DNA of 64,000 nt from SFWF01 sp045638145 (GTDB lineage Bacteria; Bacillota; Clostridia; Oscillospirales; Acutalibacteraceae). The number at the start of each line of letters is the position of its first letter. The first letter of the stretch is position 1. The position numbers and the translations under genes were made by a program. Positions 57,156 to 64,000 of this stretch are shown here, piece after piece. The notes under the pieces are model-generated. The model was not told where the DNA came from and did no database searches. It saw nothing but the letters and a program-made list of their open reading frames with translations. The stretch is taken from positions 1-64,000 of the forward strand of contig JAZUAU010000021.1 in the NCBI GenBank assembly GCA_045638145.1. The letters are read 5' to 3'.

Positions 57156-58795
57156 CGTCTTCTCCTCCTGATGAACACAAATACTCCTGCAGCAATAACG
57201 AGAAGGGGTACTGCTATCGTAATGCCAAGCATAGTCTTTGCTGTCTTATCCGTTATGGTGTATCCTACCTCGGTAAATTTCTTGGTGTCGAAATAGAACT
57301 TTGCCTCTTCAACGCCAACAACAACATTTGCAATATTAACAGCAGCGTGAATATTATCCTTCATACCGAGACTTGCATACATTTCTTCGCTTATAAAACT
57401 ATAGCTTGAGAATGCAACAATATAGCTTCTGGAGGCTTCGTTGTTTGCCCATTCCTCTTCCATAGACACAACAATACCGTTATGTCTCTCGGCAACCTCG
57501 TCATCGCCGGGCTCCCAGTTTACGCCTGCGCCCTTGGGTGCAACAACAACCTCATTGCTCGAAGAATAAAGAGGAACAAATACGCTGGTATTTGCCTTGG
57601 GTTCAGCAATTGTTCTAAGTGGAACACCGGAGCCGATAGCAAATCTGGACGCGCCGTTTGTCATCTGATTTATAATCTCGTTTTCGCTGGTGCTCGCTCC
57701 TGTTGTGTTCTTTGTATAGAGCGTTGTCATCGGGTCGTTTGCATTGTGGTAGTAATCGCTGGTGTCAAAAAGCACGCCGTCTTCAACAACGATACCCCAC
57801 TCCTCAAGTCTTCCGTAGAGGTTTGGAAGCTCAGGTGAGGTTACGGCAGCAAAGAAGAGAAGCCCTCTTCCGTGCTCACCGTTGTTATAAAGCCAATCAT
57901 CAATTGCGTCAAGCTCGTCAACCGCAAAGTCGGCGGTAGGAGCAGAAATTATAAGAATAGAATATTCATCCGAAATCTCGGATAGAATCTGGTCTTCAAT
58001 TACTTCAACATCGAAGTTGTTGAGCTCGAGAACGCTCTGATAATAGGTTACGGTCGAGGGTGCACAATGGGTGGCAATAACACCAACCTTTTTGGTTTCT
58101 GTTGAAGCCACCTTTCTGATAGCCGCCGACAAAGAGTTTTCAAGGTCGTTTCCGCTAATTACATAAGAGCCGGATGAATATCCATAGTAATAGGCGGAGG
58201 GATCGTTAAGACGGTAAATATCATCGAACGCAACTATAGTGTTGCGCACATTATCGCTGCCGTCGGGCATTTTGTGGGTCGCAGTAACTATAATATCACC
58301 ATAGTTAAAGCCAAGGTTGCCATATTTAGACATAATCTCGGCAAATTCAGGGTCTTGGAAATCGATAAACTCGAGGGTTATCTGTTCGGAATATTCGTCG
58401 TAATATTCAAGCAGAGTGATAGTCTGTTTATAGTATTCCGAGCCTGAAGCTGAAAGTCCGAAGCTCTGACCTGTATAGTAGTCAAGATTGCCAATATATC
58501 CATCCTTGGATGCACATACGGTAATTGTTACAGGAACGGTAAGGTTTTCGATAAACTCAATATTTTCTTTTGTAAGGGTGTTGTCTCCCTTGAGAGAAAT
58601 GTCAACATCCAGGTGCATTCTTTTTGCAAGAGCACCAAAGATAATATTAACGGCAATTGCAGCCGCAATAACGATTGCAGAAATAACAATAGCATAGGTG
58701 CCGTATTTGGCCTTTGCTTTATTCTCGAATCTTCTCTTTTGGGGAGCCTCTGAAGTTAAACGCTCAGTCTCGTCCTTTTTATTTAAAAAGTTCAT
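57152..58795 (-). CDS. GldG-like ABC transporter auxiliary protein
   Basis: A 547-residue protein with an N-terminal transmembrane helix (about 33-57), a large external ABC-type_uncharacterised/GldG domain (about 60-500) and a C-terminal helix (about 520-540) ending in RRRRR. GVIATHCAPS and LIISAPTADFAVDELDAIDDWL belong to the family core. The ATG at 58795 has AGGAGGTG upstream, and an in-frame start 24 bases earlier lacks one. Part of the Gld-type operon. Confidence 0.88.
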   Translation of the reverse strand: MNFLNKKDETERLTSEAPQKRRFENKAKAKYGTYAIVISAIVIAAAIAVNIIFGALAKRMHLDVDISLKGDNTLTKENIEFIENLTVPVTITVCASKDGYIGNLDYYTGQSFGLSASGSEYYKQTITLLEYYDEYSEQITLEFIDFQDPEFAEIMSKYGNLGFNYGDIIVTATHKMPDGSDNVRNTIVAFDDIYRLNDPSAYYYGYSSGSYVISGNDLENSLSAAIRKVASTETKKVGVIATHCAPSTVTYYQSVLELNNFDVEVIEDQILSEISDEYSILIISAPTADFAVDELDAIDDWLYNNGEHGRGLLFFAAVTSPELPNLYGRLEEWGIVVEDGVLFDTSDYYHNANDPMTTLYTKNTTGASTSENEIINQMTNGASRFAIGSGVPLRTIAEPKANTSVFVPLYSSSNEVVVAPKGAGVNWEPGDDEVAERHNGIVVSMEEEWANNEASRSYIVAFSSYSFISEEMYASLGMKDNIHAAVNIANVVVGVEEAKFYFDTKKFTEVGYTITDKTAKTMLGITIAVPLLVIAAGVFVFIRRRRR

Positions 58796-58809
58796 TGTCG
58801 GCACCTCCT

Positions 58810-59514
58810 TTAAGCCCATCTGCGCTTCTCAACCACCCTGACAGTCAGGAAGCAGAAGACGAAGATGAGGGTTAAGAAATAAACTACATCGGTAATGTGG
58901 AAAACACTTTCGGTAAAGTTGTTATAAAGATTAAAAAGAGCAGCATATTCTGTAACGGGAGCCACCCACTTTGCCGTTATAAGGCTTGAAAGCGAGGGCA
59001 CAATTAGGTTTATCAGCAGGAAGATAACAAGGGTGAGTATGCAGGAAATAACAAGGCTCTCGGTAAGGGATGAAATAAACATTCCTATTGCGATAAGTAC
59101 TGCGCCGAGGAGAAGAAGTCCCAATACAGTGTTAAGGAAAACAAGCCAGTTTACCGAAACCTTGAGAGCTATCATAACCTGGAAAATAAGCGCGGGAGCA
59201 ACAGAGATTGCAAACACGGCAAAGGTTGCGAAAAACTTGCCCATAACAATCTTTGCAACCGAAACGGGTGCGGTAAGAAGTGCCTGGTCAACCTTTAATC
59301 TTTTGTCTTCGGACAGCATTCTCATTGTGAGAACGGGAATTGTGAAAGCCATAACTGTGGGAAGCAACGAAAGAGCCAAAGGAAGATTTGTGTTTCCGGC
59401 GGAATAAATGGCGGTGAAGAAAAGGAACTCAAAAAAGAGCATAATGGCAATAAAAACATAGCCGATAAGGGATGTGAAATAAGAACGGAATTCTCTTCTG
59501 AATATAGCTGACAT
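58810..59514 (-). CDS. Gld-type ABC transporter permease
   Basis: A 234-residue ABC-2-like permease with six predicted transmembrane helices. It has the IFRREFRSYFTSLIGYVFIA start and the MRMLSEDKRLKVDQALLTAPVSVAKIVMGKF cytoplasmic segment shared with GldF and NosY-type permeases. The start codon overlaps the ATPase stop (TAATG). Confidence 0.9.
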   Translation of the reverse strand: MSAIFRREFRSYFTSLIGYVFIAIMLFFEFLFFTAIYSAGNTNLPLALSLLPTVMAFTIPVLTMRMLSEDKRLKVDQALLTAPVSVAKIVMGKFFATFAVFAISVAPALIFQVMIALKVSVNWLVFLNTVLGLLLLGAVLIAIGMFISSLTESLVISCILTLVIFLLINLIVPSLSSLITAKWVAPVTEYAALFNLYNNFTESVFHITDVVYFLTLIFVFCFLTVRVVEKRRWA

Positions 59515-60572
59515 TATTCGTTTCCTCCCTCTTCAAAATTAATTTCTTCGGTTTCCTCGCCGACCACAGCCTCGCCTGTGTCAATATTAACCTTTACTCT
59601 TGCAGCCTTAACCTGCTCGGCATTGAAAAGGTTGGTTTCATCCGAAACATCGGTGAGTCGCAGGAATATCTGCTCAAGTGTAAGCTCGTTGGAATAGAGC
59701 GAATAGATGCTCTTTTTTCTCTCAACAAGTCGGTCGCTGACAGTTTTTCTAAGGTCAACGCCTGCCTTCGGCTCAAGCACAAAGTCGCAGGTGCCGGGCT
59801 CCTTCACGCCAAGACTCGAAACGCTCTTAATTCCAGGAATTGCCGAGTAAATCTTGTAAAGCTCCTCTTCTCTGCCTGCCGCTCTGACGGTAATTGAATG
59901 GTCGGTAGAAAGAGTCTTTGAAAGGTTGTCCTGAGTGTCGTCGGCAACTATAACACCGCGGTTTATAATGATTATTCTCTTGCAGATTTCTTGAATTTCG
60001 GAAAGAATGTGAGAAGAAAGAATAATAGTGTGGTTCTTTCCGAGGCGAACGATAAGGTTTCTTATCTCCTTAATCTGCTTGGGGTCAAGACCAACGGTAG
60101 GCTCGTCGAGTATCAGAAGGTCGGGGTTTCCGATAAGTGCCTGCGCAATACCGACACGCTGACGATAACCCTTTGAAAGATTCTTGATAAGGCGCTTTTG
60201 AACGTCCTCGATGCGAACAAGCTTTAAAATCTCGTCGATATGGGGCTTCTTGGGGAACTTAACCTTTTTAAGGTCATACATAAAGTTAAGATATTCCCTA
60301 ACCGTCATATCCATATAAAGAGGGGGAATTTCGGGCAGATAGCCGATTCTCTTTTTTGCCTGCTCGGGCTGGTCGACTATATCAAAGCCATCGATGGTAA
60401 CCTTGCCCTCTGTGAGTGAAAGATAACCCGTCATAATATTCATTATGGTAGATTTACCCGCACCGTTAGGTCCGAGGAAGCCTACGATTTCGCCCTTTTT
60501 AATAGAAAAGCCGGCATTATCTACAGCAAGATGGTTGCCGTATTTTTTAGTAAGTCCGCTAACTTCTATCAT
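59514..60572 (-). CDS. Gld-type ABC transporter ATP-binding protein
   Basis: A 352-residue ABC ATPase. Walker A is GPNGAGKST (34-42), the signature LSKGYRQRVGIAQAL, Walker B LLILDEPTVGLDP, and an H-loop in SSHILSEI. A C-terminal domain of about 100 residues resembles the DUF4162-type tail of the GldA/NatA group, and an acidic end follows. The operon then encodes the permease, GldG-like and DUF4340 proteins. In Bacteroidetes such genes serve gliding; in Clostridia the cargo is unknown. AAAGGAGAAAAT precedes the ATG. Confidence 0.92.
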   Translation of the reverse strand: MIEVSGLTKKYGNHLAVDNAGFSIKKGEIVGFLGPNGAGKSTIMNIMTGYLSLTEGKVTIDGFDIVDQPEQAKKRIGYLPEIPPLYMDMTVREYLNFMYDLKKVKFPKKPHIDEILKLVRIEDVQKRLIKNLSKGYRQRVGIAQALIGNPDLLILDEPTVGLDPKQIKEIRNLIVRLGKNHTIILSSHILSEIQEICKRIIIINRGVIVADDTQDNLSKTLSTDHSITVRAAGREEELYKIYSAIPGIKSVSSLGVKEPGTCDFVLEPKAGVDLRKTVSDRLVERKKSIYSLYSNELTLEQIFLRLTDVSDETNLFNAEQVKAARVKVNIDTGEAVVGEETEEINFEEGGNE

Positions 60573-60714
60573 AGCTTATTTTCTCCTTTGCGGTTTTTTA
60601 ACAAAACTAATCTTACCAAACAAATTTACTCTCTTTGTAAATAAATTTTGAACTTTGGTATTATCCACAGTATTATAGCAGAAAAGCGGATAAAAATCAA
60701 TCAAAATAATATGG

Positions 60715-60745
60715 AAAACGCTCCGAGCTTTTCGGAGCGTTAAAA
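60715..60745 (-). terminator. Terminator of the M20-HAD unit
   Basis: AACGCTCCGA / TCGGAGCGTT with a short loop directly beyond the M20 stop codon, followed by TTTTCC on the minus strand. Confidence 0.8.
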
Positions 60746-62071
60746 TTATAGTTTTATCTCTGCTTTTTTGTCGGAATATGCAATTCTGTCGCCCTCGCAG
60801 GAGATTGAATCAACATATTCAAAATATTCCTCTTTAGAGGCGAAGGGAGCTTTATATTCGGCTACGATTTTCTTTGCCTTTTTTGCCCCGTCGGACAAAA
60901 GCACCCTCGCAAGCTCAACCTGCCACTTTGCCGAAGAGACGCAGGCTCGCTCGGAATCTTCAATAAAATAATCCGCTCCGTGCGCCATACCTACCGCACC
61001 GGGTGCGTAGGGGTGAATAACCGGCATAATGCAGGAAAGATCTCCCATATCGGTACTTCCCGAGGAATAAACTCCCCACTCGTAAAGGGTCTCTCCAACC
61101 GAATTCTGAAGAGCTTCCTTTGCCGCCGCTATCATTTCGGGAGCGTTGTAAAGGGGCGCATAGCCGGGAATGTCGACAATTTCCACGTTTGCACCGAGAG
61201 AAAGCGCCGCACCCGCAAAGGCGCGGTTTACTCTTTCGTTTGCGCTTTTAATAGCGCTAAAGGTTTTTCCTCTTACAAAGCTTTCTATCGTCACGGTGTC
61301 GGGAATTGCATTTACCGCACTTCCACCCTTCGTAATAATGGGATGAACGCGGATTATATCCTTTTCCATAAAGGTTTCGCGGATTGAATTCACAGCCGAA
61401 AGGCCCTGTGTTGCGGCATAAAGGGCATTAACACCTTCCCACGGCGCACCGCCTGCGTGGGCAGATTTTCCCTTGTAAATAACCGTCTTTGCGATACAAC
61501 CGACGTTGCCTATATTAACGCCAAACTGCGGACTGCTCGTGGTATGCACCATAAAGGCGAGGTCAACCCCATCGAAATAACCGCGGTATAAAAATTCGGG
61601 CTTTCCTCCGAGATATTTAATAATACCCTTGGCCTTTAGCTCGTTTCGGTATTCAATTTCAATAAGCTCCTCGGCAGGAACGGCGCATAGTCTGATTTTA
61701 CCCGAAATACCGTCGAGAATCCCCTCTTCCTTTAAGGCGGCGGCAACACCCACAAGGGCCGCACACTGTGCCGCGTGACCGCAACAGTGAACCGCGCCCG
61801 TCTCCGCGTCACATTCGGGATGCTCGGTACAAACAAGTGAATCAAGCTCGCCGAGAATAAGAAGCGTAGGGCCTTCTCTACCGGTATCAAGCTCGGTATA
61901 AAAGCCGGTAATGCCCTCTGCTCTTACTATCTCATATCCGAGAGAAAGAAAAGCATCCTCCATATATTTCGTTGTCTTTATCTCGCGGTAGCCCGTTTCG
62001 GGATTTTTCCAAACGTAATCAAGGGTGTTTAGGATAAGCTCGCGATTTTTTTCTACTGCTTTATTTACCAT
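60746..62071 (-). CDS. M20 family amidohydrolase, AbgB-like
   Basis: A 441-residue peptidase M20D-type enzyme. The metal-site region is LGELDSLVCTEHPECDAETGAVHCCGHAAQCA (Asp, His), AVPAEELIE holds the catalytic and metal Glu, MVHTTSSP and the final HPYAPGAVGMAHGADYF add His ligands. The middle lid domain has YKGKSAHAGGAPWEGVNALYAA. It resembles aminobenzoyl-glutamate utilisation protein B and cleaves an N-acyl amino acid. GGGAGATTATT precedes the ATG. Cotranscribed with the HAD phosphatase upstream (11 bp gap). Confidence 0.9.
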   Translation of the reverse strand: MVNKAVEKNRELILNTLDYVWKNPETGYREIKTTKYMEDAFLSLGYEIVRAEGITGFYTELDTGREGPTLLILGELDSLVCTEHPECDAETGAVHCCGHAAQCAALVGVAAALKEEGILDGISGKIRLCAVPAEELIEIEYRNELKAKGIIKYLGGKPEFLYRGYFDGVDLAFMVHTTSSPQFGVNIGNVGCIAKTVIYKGKSAHAGGAPWEGVNALYAATQGLSAVNSIRETFMEKDIIRVHPIITKGGSAVNAIPDTVTIESFVRGKTFSAIKSANERVNRAFAGAALSLGANVEIVDIPGYAPLYNAPEMIAAAKEALQNSVGETLYEWGVYSSGSTDMGDLSCIMPVIHPYAPGAVGMAHGADYFIEDSERACVSSAKWQVELARVLLSDGAKKAKKIVAEYKAPFASKEEYFEYVDSISCEGDRIAYSDKKAEIKL

Positions 62072-62082
62072 AATAATCTCCC

Positions 62083-62724
62083 TTATAAAACTAAAAGCTC
62101 GCTCATTTTGTATATATAGTGGTCGCAGGCACTCTTTATTTCTTCGGTATATTCATCCGAAGACAGATCGTAGACGCCGCAGACCTTCATACCCGCCGCC
62201 TTTGCGGTTTTGTCGGCGTTAAGGTTGTCGTCAAGGAAGAGCACCTCCGAGCAGGAAACACCAAGTCTCTCTGCCGCCATTTTATAAATCTCGGGATCTG
62301 CCTTGGTGGTTTTGAAATCATCGCAGGACCAAACGTTTTCAAAAATATCGTAGATTCCAAGCCTTTTAAGGCAGGGATCAAGGGCAAGATGAGGGCTTGC
62401 CGTCAAAACGTTCAGTCTCGCACCCTCTCGCTTTAGCTCTTTTAAGGTTTCTATAACCGTTTCCTTTGCGGGAATGGTATTTTCATAATCCTCTCGGGCA
62501 TACTCGTTCATCTTGGTGGTAAGCTCGGGCACGGTGCTTTTTATTCCTAAATCTATAAAATATTTAGCCGTACCGCCATAGCCGAGAGGGGTTATTATCT
62601 TTATAATATCCTCGCCGTAGCTAATTCCGTTTTCATCAAGAATTCTAATCATTACCGCCGCAAAGGTCGGCATTGAATCGACCAGAGTGCCGTCGAAATC
62701 GAAGATATAATTTTTGTATTTCAA
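62083..62724 (-). CDS. HAD-superfamily phosphatase
   Basis: A 213-residue HAD hydrolase of the Gph/PGMB-like type. Motif I is FDFDGTLVDS (Asp9, Asp11), motif II TASPH, motif III the Lys in KTTKADPE and motif IV LFLDDNLNADKTAKAAGM. A helical cap (about 20-75) is present. The start is a TTG at 62724 with AGGAG 8 nt upstream; the in-frame ATG 15 codons earlier lacks a site. Substrate unknown. Confidence 0.85.
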   Translation of the reverse strand: MKYKNYIFDFDGTLVDSMPTFAAVMIRILDENGISYGEDIIKIITPLGYGGTAKYFIDLGIKSTVPELTTKMNEYAREDYENTIPAKETVIETLKELKREGARLNVLTASPHLALDPCLKRLGIYDIFENVWSCDDFKTTKADPEIYKMAAERLGVSCSEVLFLDDNLNADKTAKAAGMKVCGVYDLSSDEYTEEIKSACDHYIYKMSELLVL

Positions 62725-62818
62725 GCCCTTCGCTCCTATTTTTATTATTCTTTTGTAATTGTACCACACCCCGCAGATTTTGTCACGGCAAAAAGAAAAA
62801 ATTTTATAAATTTAATGC

Positions 62819-62847
62819 TTGACAACTGCAACACCCTGTGATATAAT
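62819..62847 (+). promoter_or_regulatory. tRNA-Tyr promoter
   Basis: TTGACA (62819-62824), 17 bp, TATAAT (62842-62847): perfect consensus, 33 bp before the tRNA. Confidence 0.88.
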
Positions 62848-62879
62848 GACATTCGCGCTAAACCGCAACAATTAAATAT

Positions 62880-62964
62880 GGGAGAGTTCCCGAGTGGCCA
62901 AAGGGGACAGACTGTAAATCTGCTGCTTTCAGCTTCGGTGGTTCGAATCCACCCTCTCCCACCA
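62880..62964 (+). tRNA. tRNA-Tyr (GTA)
   Basis: An 85-nt cloverleaf with a GGGAGAG / CTCTCCC acceptor stem, anticodon loop CTGTAAA (anticodon GTA) on a CAGA/TCTG stem, a long variable arm, GGTTCGAATCC T-arm and an encoded CCA. The long variable arm is normal for bacterial tRNA-Tyr. Confidence 0.97.
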
Positions 62965-62969
62965 AACAA

Positions 62970-63001
62970 AAATACCACCCAAACGGGTGGTGTTTTTGTT
63001 T
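62970..63001 (+). terminator. Terminator of tRNA-Tyr
   Basis: ACCACCC-AAAC-GGGTGGT followed by GTTTTTGTTTT. Confidence 0.88.
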
Positions 63002-63003
63002 TG

Positions 63004-63188
63004 GTGGAACTAAGTGTTTCGCAAGCGAAACGATAAGCACCTTCGGTGTGAAGCATCCTTCGGATGTGAAGTTTGCCTACGGCACGATGTGGCAGCGGAA
63101 CACTTAACTTCACTTTGTGCGAAGCACAATATTTCACTATGGCGTAAGCCATAACTTCACGCAAGGCAAAGCCTTGCACTTCACTAAA
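63004..63188. repeat. Hairpin repeat array C (AACTTCAC / GTGAAGT words)
   Basis: Seven small hairpins lie in a row, for example GTTTCGC-AA-GCGAAAC, CACC-TTC-GGTG, CATCC-TTC-GGATG, TTGTGC-GAA-GCACAA, TATGGC-GTAA-GCCATA and GCAAGGC-AAA-GCCTTGC. They are separated by GTGAAGT in the left half (63066) and AACTTCAC in the right half (63106, 63153), the same words as array A at 7.0-7.2 kb. Confidence 0.78.
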
Positions 63189-63202
63189 AACTATAGTATA
63201 AT
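63174..63202 (+). promoter_or_regulatory. Promoter formed at the end of array C
   Basis: TTGCAC (63174-63179) lies in the arm of the last hairpin of the array, and TATAAT (63197-63202) follows after 17 bp. It reads into the four-helix-bundle gene. Confidence 0.6.
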
Positions 63203-63226
63203 GCAAATTAAGAGGAGTGGTACAAA

Positions 63227-63580
63227 GTGTCCGAGAGCAAACTATGCGATATGTCATTAAATTTTGCGGTTGAAATTATAAACCTCGTCAAAGAACTTAA
63301 ACTTAAAAAAGAAAATATAATTTCAAACCAAATCGGCAGAAGCGGCACATCTATCGGTGCAAATATACGCGAAGCACAGTATGCTCACGGCAAAGCAGAC
63401 TTTATTGCAAAACTTCAAATCGCGCTCAAAGAAGCAAACGAAACCGGATATTGGTTAGAACTGTTGTTCAAAACCAACTATATATCTGAAGAAGAATACA
63501 AAGATCTTGATTCTGCCTGTACAAGCATTCGTGTTATGCTCATTGCCTCCATCAATACCGCAAAGGAGAACACCAAGTGA
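63227..63580 (+). CDS. Four-helix-bundle protein (23S rRNA IVS / S23 type)
   Basis: A 117-residue all-helical protein of the TIGR02436/S23 family (related to bAvd): SLNFAVEIINLVKEL, then NQIGRSGTSIGANIREAQYAHGKADFIAKLQIALKEANETGYWLELL is the family signature. The function is not settled; members occur in 23S rRNA intervening sequences and beside diverse mobile or defence-like genes. The start is GTG with AGAGGAG upstream. Its end overlaps the next gene by four bases (GTGA), so the two are translationally coupled. Confidence 0.9.
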   Translation: MSESKLCDMSLNFAVEIINLVKELKLKKENIISNQIGRSGTSIGANIREAQYAHGKADFIAKLQIALKEANETGYWLELLFKTNYISEEEYKDLDSACTSIRVMLIASINTAKENTK

Positions 63581-64000
63581 TAGATATAACAAATTGGCTA
63601 CTTTCATTTCAAGGTAAGCTGCATGAAGTCTTTGATACCGGCGTATGGTTTGTTGGTTTGCAAGGGAGCTACGGACGAGGGGAAGCGACAGAAACAAGTG
63701 ACATTGATGTTGTAGTAATTCTGGATGAACTGTCTACTACGGACATTCAAACCTATAATACAATGCTGGATACTCTGCCACATAGGGATTTAATTTGCGG
63801 TTTCCTTTCAGGTAAAAAGGAAATTATGAATTGGGAGCCGTCAGATTTGTTCCAGTTTTGCAACGATACCGCACCAATTAAGGGAAGCCTTGACGAGGTG
63901 ATGGCGGTTATTGATGAAAGTGCTGTGAACAGAGCGATTAAAATCGGCGTCTGCAACATATATCACGGATGTGTTCACAATATGCTCCACGAAAAAAGCG
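63577..64000 (+). CDS. Nucleotidyltransferase-domain protein (partial at window end)
   Basis: The open frame starts at a GTG at 63577 (AAAGGAG upstream) and runs past base 64000. The first 141 residues include GLQGSYGRGEATETSDIDVVVILD, a classical GSxxxG...SDIDxxV nucleotidyltransferase motif with the two metal-binding Asp. A middle part, DLFQFCNDTAPIKGSLDEV, is typical of a Clostridia family of stand-alone nucleotidyltransferases. The remainder lies outside. It overlaps the four-helix-bundle gene by four bases. A toxin-like or RNA-modifying role is possible but unproven. Confidence 0.85.
   Translation, partial: MIDITNWLLSFQGKLHEVFDTGVWFVGLQGSYGRGEATETSDIDVVVILDELSTTDIQTYNTMLDTLPHRDLICGFLSGKKEIMNWEPSDLFQFCNDTAPIKGSLDEVMAVIDESAVNRAIKIGVCNIYHGCVHNMLHEKS

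Noticed and set aside
62745..63257. A 170-residue minus-strand reading frame across tRNA-Tyr, and a smaller one at 62858-63040, with GGRGWIRTTEAESS-like text
   Set aside because: It is antisense to the tRNA gene. This type of sequence is a well-known false protein produced from tRNA loci.

Overview
The window looks like a chromosomal segment of a spore-forming, anaerobic, gut-type Clostridia (Oscillospiraceae/Ruminococcaceae-like). The reasons are the 16S fragment at the left edge, two T-box leaders, SpoVT and SpoIIQ homologues, a Gram-positive LexA box, a rimP-nusA-infB operon of Firmicutes order, and anaerobic amino-acid and acyl-CoA genes. I see no transposase, integrase, phage gene or CRISPR array.

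Layout. 1-700: 5' end of a 16S rRNA gene read leftward, with its leader and promoter. 700-9961: ordinary genes, namely a YwlG-like protein, a MacB-type ABC exporter, a VanY-like lipoprotein carboxypeptidase, two small proteins, lexA-rnhA, a 6S RNA, a DUF1292 protein, aroK, a secreted unknown and a SpoIIQ-like protein. 9998-17952: operon rimP-nusA-ylxR-ylxQ-infB-rbfA-nrnA-truB-ribF behind a consensus promoter and a leader hairpin. 17970-19175: spoVT, a small Cys protein and an XRE regulator. 19186-27874: an acyl-CoA accessory locus with divergent promoters, containing two family III CoA-transferases, a hydroxyacyl-CoA dehydrogenase, an SDR, an MBL hydrolase, a thiolase, a serine hydrolase and an AraC regulator. 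28066-28578: an ORF-free stretch that looks like a structured noncoding RNA with its own promoter and terminator. 28678-32881: an OPA-type MFS carrier, a GltS-like symporter and an acyltransferase.

33094-38090 is the most unusual part. One T-box-controlled operon encodes an AspRS fused at its C-terminus to GatC, a GatA that has lost all three amidase catalytic residues, and an apparently normal GatB. The AspRS has His31, the T-box specifier reads best as AAC (Asn), and the neighbouring divergent nadE is the ammonia-dependent type. Together these suggest a tethered tRNA-dependent Asn-forming machine that may not use glutamine through its own GatA.

39018-42366: two paralogous membrane sulfatase-superfamily enzymes. 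42600-49614: an amidohydrolase, an acyl-CoA ligase, iorAB, and a T-box with a TTC (Phe) specifier in front of paaK and an ACT protein, which fits aromatic 2-oxoacid oxidation. 49723-55364: two tandem GH2 enzymes. 55518-60572: a Gld-type ABC operon with a DUF4340 protein. 60746-62724: an M20 amidohydrolase and a HAD phosphatase. 62880-64000: tRNA-Tyr, a hairpin repeat array, a four-helix-bundle protein and a nucleotidyltransferase cut by the window end.

Three arrays of very small hairpins separated by short constant words (near 7.1, 30.1 and 63.1 kb) recur between genes and supply a -35 box in one case.
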